Shown here in pieces: positions 11,090-19,645 of a stretch of DNA of 64,000 nt. A program made the translations under genes and the position numbers. The stretch is from Zygnema cylindricum (lineage: Eukaryota; Streptophyta; Zygnematophyceae; Zygnematales; Zygnemataceae). Under the pieces are notes generated by a model, which was not told where the DNA came from, searched no databases, and saw only the letters and a program-made list of their open reading frames with translations. The stretch's first letter is position 1. Every line of letters begins with the position of its first letter. The stretch covers positions 1 through 64,000 of the forward strand of contig JBBHKE010000897.1 of assembly GCA_037447655.1 (NCBI GenBank), in the 5' to 3' direction.

Positions 11090-12034
11090 CTACTGATACT
11101 CGCTGACGGTAAAAAGAAACAAGAAGGCTCGGGGGAGGGCTCCCGGAACCGCGGAAATCAAATGTCTCTTTGCACAGTTACGTAGGAAATCATCAAAGGA
11201 CTTATCCAAAGTACCGAAAATTTTTGCAGCAAATGGCACAAATTGGTCCGCCGGGTCTCGGTGAGCGTAATCCTTTTCCTTAAAAGTTGTTGCGTCCCGA
11301 GCCGCCACGCCTGTATGCACCGCTGCGCGAGAAGAAACGTGGGTCCCAGTCGGATCCGTGAGTACGACATCACCCAAAGTCCTCCCAACCTCGTGGAGGA
11401 AAACCAAGTCAACCCGAGGACTCTGAAGGTCGTTAGACTGGGAGCGAGGAGGTAGTACATGAGAAACTTCGTGCCTCACGGTGTAACATGCTTCAGTGCC
11501 AATTGCAGCAATTGAGTCGCGAACCAAATCATGCGCAACAGTACATTCGCCACCCCTAAAACAACGTTGTAGGTGAATCCCGTCTGGGTCGATAGATTGA
11601 GTACAAACATAATAGGGTCGCCCAAGAAGAGCAGGGTGAGGCAAACCCAAGCGTAGACGTAGTGCAGAAGTGAACTGATCCGAAGTCAAACGAAGTGTCA
11701 AAAAAATCGGCGTGGCTTGCAACCACGCACCAGCCCCCGGTCCAAAACACGAACATAGTCGAGCACGCAATTGAGCAGAAGGTAGCGCGTTCAAAAGGTT
11801 AAGGAATTCAGCAACTGCCAATTGCTCAGTTATGCATTGTTGGAGATGGAAGTTGTTGTCCGAAAGAAGAGTTTGAAAAGGTGGAACCTGGTTTCGTGCA
11901 TTGGGCCGGAGCAGTGCACGCGCTGAGAGAAGGGCCACATGAAAAGGAAAAAGCTTTTCCTCCACCTTAGGGACCACTTGGGCCAGAATTGGAACGTCAT
12001 CGACGATAAAGCGAGAGGTGATGGAAGGTGCCAC
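11090..12034 (-). pseudogene. Non-LTR polyprotein, C-terminal knuckle and endonuclease-like domain
   Basis: The frame runs from VAPSITSRF at the solo-LTR junction to a stop at 11090. It contains a Cys/His knuckle of the form C-x9-H-x3-C-x9-H (DPDGIHLQRC...HDLVRD), followed by a predicted endonuclease core, RVDLVF...GDVVLTDP, with acidic residues spaced as in restriction-like endonucleases of R2-type elements. In the intact element it would cut the target and prime reverse transcription. This part is open; the break is only the LTR inserted after the SWALVA residues. Endonuclease assignment rests on order and motif, not on a search. Confidence 0.5.
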
Positions 12035-13242
12035 TGAAACTCTGAGACCTCCATTGGCCCTCAGAGTATGCAGATCCAAAAGAAGCTTATCTAGATAGTG
12101 CCGACTCCAAATTGATATAAACCCAAGTGACTGACCCCTTGACAGTCAGAACCCCAATATAGATTCACCCCTGTGAAATAACACTTTCTGTGTGGTCAGT
12201 TCCACCACAGAATGCAAAGTTAGAATATAAGATTTGGACACATTCACCCACTTTGACTTTCCCTTAGAAATACCGCCACCCAGGCAGACAAAAACTCTAA
12301 CCGACTACACCCCTGTATAGCCTGGACTCCCCTGAGTCCGCAGCAACAAGAATCACTGAATTTGGTCAACTGAATTGATAGTTATGGCTGGCCAAAGTTT
12401 GCCATTTATACAGGGTGCTCTCTGGGAGAGGCAGCTACCTACCCAAAATTTATCTAAGTCATATTCCCTCTCTAAAACTCTATCTACTGAAGTACGGCAC
12501 CAATCAAATTAATGTGTCGTACATAAAAGTACAGGTGTCGGTGTACTTTATGTACGGCCATTGTACGATATGGCCAAAATGTCGACATGTGTCATATCCG
12601 GATTTGTTCCCGTAATCTCCGGAGTTGCCGTAATCCAATGTAGTGTTACCACGTGTCACTCAATGTGGCGGTGATCGCAAACCGCCAAAATCGTACGCCG
12701 CGATCTCGGCATCTTTCGCGGCCGTCCGATCAAATTTGGATTTCAATCGTGGCCGTCATAAATACCTGCGCGATATTCTTTCCGGCGTCAAACAAACTGC
12801 GCGGTATTTATTTCGTATTCGTACCGTACGTCGTACTTTACACAACTGTTTCTATGCAGTATGCACATAGTTCTAGTTAAATGAATTAGTCGTACCGTAA
12901 CTGTTTATATAAATATCATACCCCGTAATATCTAATACAATTTAGACTATCTGGATAAGACTACCGGCTACTGCGGTTGTAACAAATGGCAGGTACCAGG
13001 AACAAATCCTGGCTCTGTCAAAACTACCTTTTAGAGAAAAAACCCCCTATAAAACAACTGTCTGTCCAACTGTCTGTCTCCCTCTAGACAGCACAGGCAG
13101 CCATGGCTAACTCCTCCTCCAGTCTTCAGTGACTGCGACAAGTGTGGGGACTTGAGGAGGAGTTAGAGGCAGGCTGTCAATATCTACTATTTTGCTTTTT
13201 ATTTTGCAATCTCTAGACCTAGAAAATACTTGAATTCCAACA
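12035..13242 (+). mobile_element. Solo LTR (Copia clade) with perfect 5-bp TSD
   Basis: It starts TGAAACTCTG and ends TTCCAACA, flanked by GCCAC at 12030-12034 and 13243-13247. Removal rejoins the non-LTR frame without a shift. The body shares ACTACACCCCTGT, GCCTGGACTCCCCTGAGT and the late CAGCCATGGCT ... TCAGTGACT blocks with the LTRs at 42913, 44795, 52655, 54217 and 57323. There is no internal retroelement sequence, so it is a solo LTR formed by LTR-LTR recombination. It carries a tRNA-like segment at 12943-13018. Confidence 0.85.
12943..13018 (+). ncRNA. tRNA-like segment inside the solo LTR
   Basis: CTGGATAAGACTACCGG resembles a tRNA-Arg D-arm/A-box. ACCGGCTACTGCGGT can form a 4-bp stem with a 7-nt loop like an anticodon arm. 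CCAGGAACAAATCCTGG is a perfect 5-bp stem with a 7-nt loop matching the T-arm/B-box. The spacer between anticodon arm and T-arm is 18 nt, longer than in a standard tRNA-Arg. It is probably tRNA-derived and not a working tRNA. Confidence 0.5.
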
Positions 13243-14846
13243 GCCACCAAAGCCCAACTACCCAAATAGGCCGCCGGAGCAACACTAGCCATAGGAATCA
13301 AACCTAAGCCGCCATTAGAAATAGGGAGACTTGCTTGTTGGCGGGCAAACGAGCCCTCCGGCCGATCAAAAATCCCATGCCCAACGATGTGGTGAAGCAC
13401 GCTAAAAAGTTTTTCGTCAAAGTCTTTTAAAGAAGACAAAAACGGAGCCGTTGGTGGGACTGTCCGGGCGAGATATAACGGACGTTGAGCAAAACAACGG
13501 GTGAGGATTGCAAAAGCCACTTGGGAGTCGGAGAGCTTAGGAAGGTCATCAGGGTGGGAGAGGTCCTCCAACAAAACATCGGTAACAACTTGGTTAACAA
13601 AGGATGGGGTTCCGATAGGGGATCCTAAAACTTTAATCCCCCCCGTTGAAGACGCAACTCAAAAACCCATAGGGACAGGGTAGTCGGAAGGTAAGCCTTG
13701 GGGGGACCACGCCACACATTTAGATGGCTTAACTGATAAGCCGATCTTAGAAAGTTCCTCTGCAAAATGGGCGAAGGCAGCCAAAACTTGGTCTCGGGGA
13801 TCGACAATATGCGTATCATCCGCAATCAAAGGGAATAAACAACCAGGAAAAGCCGCAGCAGAGTCACTTAATGCTTGAAGGTGAGCCAAAGCAAAAAGGG
13901 GTGCTCCCAAAGGATCACCATGGCGAGTGCCAGTTGCAGATTCTAAGGTGGCAACATCACCAAACAGACCGCCTAGAGGAAAGATGAGGGGGCTTGGACG
14001 AGAATAAAAGGCACGCACAAAAGGGAAAATGTGGTTAATCGGCGATGGTGCATGCCTTAATTCTCGAAAGATAGCATTACGATTGACTGTGTTAAAAGCG
14101 TTGGCAACATCCACTTGAAGGACCACCCAATCTGGATGGAGATCCAAAAGAGCACGAAGGCCATGAACAACTGCCTCAAAACCCCCCCTAGTAGCAACTC
14201 CAAACTGATGCGGTGTAAAATGGTCATGGAAGGCCCCTTGAAGTTGAATACACATCGCAGGAGCCACCAAACGGTACAAAACTTCTCCAATAGCAATAGG
14301 GCGAATGCCGCCGGCAGGTTTCGAAACAGCTACAAGACGTGCCGCAGAGAGAAGAGGTACAACATGATGAGGGACGTGCCCCCGAGCCACCCCAGAAGCC
14401 ACTTTAAAAAGAAGGTCAAAACCCTGAGAAGGGGTCTTAGGGGGAAATACATCCCGCAAGAGCTCATAAACCATGCCAGATGGGCCTCCAGCTGAATGAT
14501 GAAGAGATCAAATCAAATCTTTTGTAAAAGCTTCTCGCTCCAACTCAAAAGACTCGAGTGGATCATGCACCTCAACGAAAGGAAGGAGCTCGTCACGGGC
14601 AAGAGGATGGAGCAAACGCAAAGCTTCAACTGTTGCCTTTGAAGACGGAGATGGGGTGAAAGGTCTAAGAGCACGAGCAACTCGAGGAAACTCTCCAGAA
14701 CGACCAAGATGGACAGCTCGGTGTAGTCTCGCCGTGGAGCCTGGTAATGGGGCGTGAGCTTGGGAGGGGACATGGAAAGACCTATGGAACGATCCGTGTG
14801 CTCCTGTTGCAATGACTCCCAATCCCCCCTCAAAAATCGTTGGCAA
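13243..14846 (-). pseudogene. Non-LTR polyprotein, reverse transcriptase domain
   Basis: On the - strand the frame from about 14840 to 13659 carries RT motifs in order: KPAGGIRPIAIGEVLYRL, QVDVANAFNTVNR, RHGDPLGAPLF and the catalytic IADD box (about 13810-13830). A thumb-like part (LPISNGGLGLIPMASVAP) follows to the solo-LTR junction. The IADD aspartates are present. There is a stop just upstream of the RT (14508), and a shift near 13650 separates RT from thumb. The GGIRP and GDPLG forms are typical of an RT family common in non-flowering plants and protists, from family memory. Confidence 0.7.
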
Positions 14847-15700
14847 TGAGCTTTTGTCTCACGAGCCCCGCTCGCACCCCCCCTTGAAGGCAAAACCAAA
14901 ACCCAAAGAGGAAACAAAAGAAGTAAGTGCCACGCCGCGTCATTAGCGATGTCTTCAACCAATAAGGCTAAAGGGAGTCGAAGAGCCGCTTGGACTGAAT
15001 CACGAAGATTGCTCGGGATACGAGTGTACAATCGAGGGCGTGGATTGCCCAAATGGTAACACCCAAGAACGTCGAGGCGACGAACATATTACCAATCAGT
15101 CGGAGATGGTTGTTGGCGTACAATGGGTGGAGAAGGGTGGCCCTTATCTGGGGGGGAGATACCCTTAGGAGTAAGAGGACATGACTTCAAATGCCTCGAC
15201 AAACCGTCACCCGCCACATATAGCCTTCCACACTGAGGACAGAGTACCCTAGGTGGACCAAAACTTGACGATGGAGGTAACGAAGGTGGTTGTGAAGAGG
15301 GATGGAATGCACTGGCTGAGAATGCTCCAAAGGTGGTTGTGAAAGAGGGATGGAATGGGTTGGTTGAGAATGCTTTGGAAAGTGGGGTGGATGGTAATGG
15401 GCACCAATGAGAGGGGGAGGCTCTTTGCTTAAGGATGGGGATGGAATAGGTTTTGTAGAAAGTATTGGTGGCGTGCCCTTATAGGGATGTGTGCAAGGGT
15501 TAGGAATGGTGGAGGGAACAGTGTGTGGGGGTAATTGTACAGTGGGGAGGGGGAGAGAGGTACTCTGGGAGATAGGCGACGGAGGGTTAGGATTAAGGGT
15601 CTCATCTGAGGTATTCAACCGTGGTCGAGCATGATCCGAAGAAGACGGCGATGGGAGGCGTGACGCCCGCCGCTTGTGAGGGGCCATAAGAGTGGGAGCC
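14847..15700 (-). pseudogene. Non-LTR polyprotein, N-terminal zinc finger region
   Basis: An ATG frame from 15687 encodes a Pro/Ser-rich low-complexity stretch. After a shift near 15240 the - strand reads LCPQCGRLYVAGDGLSRHLK followed by SC, a C-x2-C-x12-H-x3-C finger like the DNA-binding fingers at the N-terminus of R2-type elements. A second conserved block (LLLFPLWVLVLPSRGG, RFLRGDWESL) leads to the RT after another shift near 14800. At least two frameshifts show it is dead. The region 15850-16210 upstream is probably 5' UTR. Confidence 0.5.
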
Positions 15701-16340
15701 AGTGGATGGTGATCACTTGTGTTGTTGCATGCTTGGTTGCAGTGCAGAATGTTGCTGGTACCTCCGGCGAAAAATTTCTTGTTACTTTTTAGCGCAAGAT
15801 ATACGAAGATAAGGTCAAAAAACTGGAGGAGGAAGTGACTAAAAATCAATTTCCCTCAATACGAACTGGGTATGTCGAAAATAAGGCATTAACTGCGAAA
15901 ACTCTGATCGTTGGCTAATGGCACGCCAAGTTAGGCGGTATTGTTTGCAAGAAATGGCTACAAAAATTAAAGAGGAAAACGGCTGAAATTGACGACTCCG
16001 ATTAGTGAAAGACGGAAGAGCGGATGGAGCTGATTTTTCTATCAGCAGAAAGGTCTTGAAAAATACGTTCCGAAGAGTATCCGCACGCCAAATTTGACGC
16101 CGGATAGACGACGGGAAGGTCAAAAAAATCCTAGCGGGAAGCCATGGTCGAAGCTTCTGGAAGGCCGCCGGAGAAGTTATATGTGTAAAGAAAAAATTAG
16201 CGTCATTCATTCTAATTTAATGCCAGGAGACGTGGCAGATTATGGTCCACGTCCTTAAATAGTGTAATTTATTCTATTTAAGGTATCAATGTCAAAATTT
16301 TGGGGTGTAATAACGATTCATGGTGTACAGTACAATACTG

Positions 16341-16565
16341 TACTGTACACCTCCAATCGTTATTAGCGTTGTGTACGCTAATTCCATCCCGCTTTTTTTT
16401 TTTTATTCTCAAATAGAATTGTCCACGCTATTTAAAAAAGCCCTAATTCCTAATTAGAATGGACGATTTCTTGGAAAATTTTCAAATTCCCAATTAGCAT
16501 AAACCACGCTAATTATTTGTATACGCTAAAAATCCTTACACGCTAATAACGATTGGCGGTGTACA
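16341..16565. mobile_element. Mariner-like MITE adjacent to the previous one
   Basis: The left TIR TACTGTACACCTCCAATCGT and the right TIR CTAATAACGATTGGCGGTGT enclose 225 bp, separated from the right TIR of the 10712-16332 element by only about eight bases. Two tandem MITEs at one TA target are therefore present. Confidence 0.6.
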
Positions 16566-16689
16566 GGACGGCTGACGCTGCCTTGCTGTCGTCCACGCTA
16601 TTTTTCCAAGTACAGGGATTTGTCCACGAGAGCTGCTACGCTGTATTCTCTGCCACGCTGTCGTCAAAAAGCGCGCCGTATGTAAAGAA

Positions 16690-17560
16690 ATGAAATCGTA
16701 ACTTTAGATTGTGACGGATGTAGACGTGGGTGTAATTTGTGACGATTGTAGACGCGTACAAAACTCGCGACAATTGATGACGTTTACAAAATAGAGACGG
16801 TTGTAGACGTCTAGCTACTTGTGACATTGTAGATTTTTAGGGTTTGTGACATTTTGACGTCACGCGTACTTATGATAGCGTCGACGTCACAAATTCCAAA
16901 ACATTCCGCTATGGTTTCCCGGTTTTGTTTTTTCGTCCGTTCTCACTCTACTTGCCACCAAAATAAGCTAAAAGAGAGCCAAATGATTCTTTATAGATCT
17001 TTCATTTGATACCTTTCTTGCCTTTTTTCATTGCAAGAATTGTGAGATAGACGCGTTGGTGGGAGAGGGAGAAAGAGAGAGAGAGAGGCGCTTTCACGGA
17101 CTTCGCTTTTGCGAAATGGCGTCCGTTGGTCGAAACCCCCTCCACGGCCCCTGTACGGAAAAAAGCGCATGGAAAAAAGTCACGCACAGGCTGGAAACGT
17201 GCGGTGAGTTTTTTTTTTGGTACTCCGCGCTCAAAAATTGTAAAAAACTTCCGGCACGTGCGATAGCATCTGCCTATTCCTTTACCTCATGGAAATTTAT
17301 TTAAAATCACCTCGCGAGGTGATTTTATATTAAGTTTGAAGATGAGCTGGAAGGACGCGAAATTGGGTCGAAATGCGCTAGACGACAAACTGCTTCGCGG
17401 TAGACGACAAATTGCAGTACATTTAAAGTTGTAAGATAACGCAACTCGTACGGTGTTAATTTCATTTTTTGGGTACGGCTGCGGATTTTCTCGTTTTTTT
17501 CTAAGTTATGGAGGAAAACGGCAGAAAATAACTGTGCACATGCGAAATTACCCTTAGTTA
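16690..17560. mobile_element. Palindrome-bearing DNA element, subfamily 2
   Basis: Rich in TGTAGACG and TGACG words near 16700-16880, then a (GA)n tract, then the 24-bp palindrome at 17303-17326, ending near ATTACCCTTAGTTAC. The reverse complement of the same sequence lies at 62345-63180. It shares the palindrome, the purine tract and the GTAGACGTCTAG word with 5147-6107, so the two are related subfamilies. No coding capacity. Confidence 0.5.
17303..17326. repeat. Conserved 24-bp palindrome, copy 3
   Basis: A perfect palindrome with core TCACCTCGCGAGGTGA and AAAA/TTTT arms; identical to 7765-7788. Confidence 0.85.
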
Positions 17561-17756
17561 CTTAACCTGTGTATGCATACTATACGTACTTTTTGGACGT
17601 AGTGTGCATATAGTACAGGGTTACTGAATTTGAGCGCTTCATAGTTGTTCAAATCGCGCGATTTTTTCATGTTTTCCGATTTTTACGTATTATTCGTGAA
17701 TTTTGAAAAAATCGCTAAAAAACGCTATGTACTTTCTGTCCAGTAAACTGAACGGA

Positions 17757-17924
17757 CAATTTACGGGAGCTGTACGGTATTTTACGGTAATTGTACGGTT
17801 TCTTACGGAAACGTACGAAATTTAACGAAAAGATACGCTGCAATTTACGGGATCTGTACGGTACTTTACGGTAATTGTACGGTTTCTTACGGAAACGTAC
17901 GAAATTTAACGAAAAGATACGCTG
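17757..17924. repeat. Two tandem 84-bp units, TACGG-rich
   Basis: Unit 1 (17757-17840) and unit 2 (17841-17924) differ at only a few positions. Each contains five TACGG/ACGTAC words and ends AACGAAAAGATACGCTG. Confidence 0.85.
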
Positions 17925-18764
17925 CACGTATTAGTACTTTCTGTCCGGTAAACTGAACAGCAATTTCACGGATAACGTACGGAATTTTATCGTTCATGTA
18001 CGGACAATTTCGAAAAGAGACGTTGCAGCGTCACACTATTTGCGCGCTGTAAGCTTGAAATGTGTACGAACGTACGAACATGTGTGTAATTGTACGAACG
18101 AAAAATTCATTATCGGTTTTTTCGATTTTTTCAAATCGACCTCTCCGATTTCTACGTATTATTCTCTCGTTTGAATCGTGCGTAAAATGCGATTTGAACA
18201 ACGATGGAGCGCTTCCACAAGTTTTCGCACTTTTCATCCTACTTACCACGTACTAAACTTAGGTTTACCATTTTTGCGACACAAATAGTGCTTCCAAAGA
18301 TTTTCACTTTTCGCATGTCAAAAGCTTAAAACCTGTTTTAGAACCGACGACCAGTCGCACTTTGGGTCCTTGCAAGGAAAAGGAAATGCACGCCGAGCCA
18401 CGTGGCATAAAGGTCCAAACTCAATCGTACGGCCAGCGGCGTGTCTAAGGCACGAACAATACCAGGGACGTGTGGTCGCAGAAAATCCGCCTGTGTTTTC
18501 TCCCAATTCGTTGCAGATTTCAGCTGTGCGACGCCAGCTGGAGGTTAACGTCAGCGGCTGTTAGCGGTCGTTAAGATGAAAGCGTAAAATTGATGTCAAA
18601 TGCTCGACTTCCGATATGCGGACTCGCGGACGGAGAGAAAGTGACTTCACATCATAGAACCTGTACCGTCGGATTCAATGAAAATGAACGTCGATCTTAC
18701 GTTAATCCTCAAGTACGGTTATTGTAACTTTGTTAAGCGCCGATGACTTCCTGTACGGCTGAAC

Positions 18765-18995
18765 TACAGTACACCGTGAATCGCTATTAGCGTCAATGTT
18801 TTTTTCGCCACTTAAAACATATTTTCTCCGTACACACTTGTCGGATTTTCAATTTGAGACCGCCAATCGGAAGCTGAGAATACTTCCTTTCAATCGCAAC
18901 CGTCAGATCGAAAATCCGACTAGTGTGTACGGAGAAAAGATGTTTTTAGTGGCGAAAAAAACATTGACGCTAATAGCGATTCACGGTGTACTGTA
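18765..18995. mobile_element. Mariner-like MITE, best preserved copy
   Basis: The left end is TACAGTACACCGTGAATCGC and the right end its complement, finishing GGTGTACTGTA. The arms pair for roughly 95 bp (CGCCACTT/AAGTGGCG and CCGTACACAC/GTGTGTACGG blocks). The ends TA-CAG...CTG-TA fit a TA-target Tc1/mariner-type element of 231 bp with no transposase. Confidence 0.75.
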
Positions 18996-19362
18996 CCGTC
19001 TGTGGTTGTTTTTTCAGCGAAAGTAATGAATATTGTGCCGAACCTGCCTTCCGATTGTGCCAGTAGAAATGTAAAATGCCGAATGGAGAAAGCTACAGGA
19101 CGGCTGACGCTGCCTTGCTGTCGTCCACGATATTTCTGCCAGCACAGGGATTTGTCCACGAGAGCTGCTGCGCTGTATTCTCTGCCACGCTGTCGTCAAA
19201 AAGCGCGCTTATGCTAAGGATACTTTCGGATTCTTCGATGCCGCGCTGCCCGCGCAGCAAAATTTTCGCAGCAATTTTCGAAGCGGTGCAAGTCGCAACA
19301 ACTGCAAATTTTGGAACATACAGAGGTTGGGAAAACTTCATGGAGCATGCAAATTGCGTTGC

Positions 19363-19370
19363 ATATATAA
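19363..19370 (+). promoter_or_regulatory. TATA box candidate for the JmjC gene
   Basis: ATATATAA within GCATATATAAG lies 276 bp before the start codon at 19646. That would put initiation near 19395 and give a leader of about 250 nt. The sequence just upstream belongs to the end of a TACGG-rich repeat. Confidence 0.4.
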
Positions 19371-19547
19371 GATCTGACCGGACGGTGACGATCTACATAC
19401 AGTACGGAGAATGCATAAGTACAGACAATTGTACAGTTTTTGTAGTTTTCTCTTTTCTGTACTCCTCTTTACAAGCCCAACTGCAACATAGAAGAGTTTC
19501 GCCCTCTTTGAATTGCAATAACATTTTTTTGTCTTTGAAAGTTTTGA

Positions 19548-19601
19548 ATGTTTGAAGTATGGCTGAGTACTGTACCAGTTGATGGATTGTTGATGTTATA
19601 A
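19548..19601 (+). other. Upstream ORF cluster in the JmjC leader
   Basis: A 17-codon uORF runs from the ATG at 19548 to the TAA at 19599-19601. Within the same 54 nt lie three more upstream ATGs: 19559 (7 codons), 19582 (ATG GAT TGT TGA) and 19593 (ATG TTA TAA). All end before the main ATG at 19646. If the leader starts near the TATA box, scanning ribosomes meet these first. Confidence 0.4.
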
Positions 19602-19645
19602 ATCTGCAACTTGTGACTACGACAAGTCGACAAGGAAGAAGGAGA

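Larger units (their letters stand above)
10737..16210 (-). mobile_element. REL-type non-LTR retrotransposon, split by a solo LTR
   Basis: On the - strand, in order: a Pro/Ser-rich N-terminus, a C-x2-C-x12-H-x3-C zinc finger, a reverse transcriptase, a C-terminal Cys/His knuckle and an endonuclease-like tail. One long multi-domain polyprotein with N-terminal fingers and a C-terminal restriction-like endonuclease is the plan of the early-branching R2/NeSL/CRE/Utopia-like elements; no APE endonuclease is seen upstream. No poly(A) tail is evident at the 3' (low-coordinate) end. Frameshifts near 14800 and 15240 and the LTR at 12035-13242 inactivate it. The exact clade is unresolved. Confidence 0.6.
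10712..16332. mobile_element. Mariner-like MITE carrying a non-LTR element inside
   Basis: The left TIR is TACAGTACACCTTGAATCGT. The right TIR (CTATTTAAGGTATCAATGTC ... TAACGATTCATGGTGTACAG) matches the complement of the 42045-42605 MITE. Only about 25 bp of the left arm remain before foreign sequence begins, so the non-LTR element (about 10737-16210) landed near the left end. The whole lies in a TA of the TACGG-rich repeat (AAAGCTA/CAGGACGG), whose uninterrupted form is seen at 19090-19100. Confidence 0.6.
8931..16680. mobile_element. TACGG-rich repeat, copy 1, interrupted by 10712-16565
   Basis: It begins after TTAGTTAC with CATACTATACGTAC and AGTGTGCATATAGTACAGGG. It continues through GTACGG-rich DNA and the block GCCGAGCCACGTGGCATAAA, then resumes after the insertion at GACGGCTGACGCTGCC (16570 on) to about 16680. 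The same order occurs at 17567-19210. No protein is encoded by the repeat itself. Its own ends and superfamily are unresolved. Dense short subterminal motifs are common in non-autonomous DNA transposons, which is my tentative class. Confidence 0.5.
17567..19210. mobile_element. TACGG-rich repeat, copy 2, interrupted by a MITE
   Basis: It shares with copy 1 (8931-16680) the ACTATACGTACTTTT start, the GTACGG-dense block, the AAAACCTGTTTTAGAACC/GCCGAGCCACGTGG block, and the GGACGGCTGACGCTGCC...GTCAAAAAGCGCGC end. A MITE sits at 18765-18995. The downstream end is only about 150 bp from the TATA box of the demethylase gene. Confidence 0.55.

Noticed and set aside
16310-16380. Palindrome around TACAGTACAATACTGTACTG as a special hairpin
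   Set aside because: It is explained as the right TIR of one MITE meeting the left TIR of the next.
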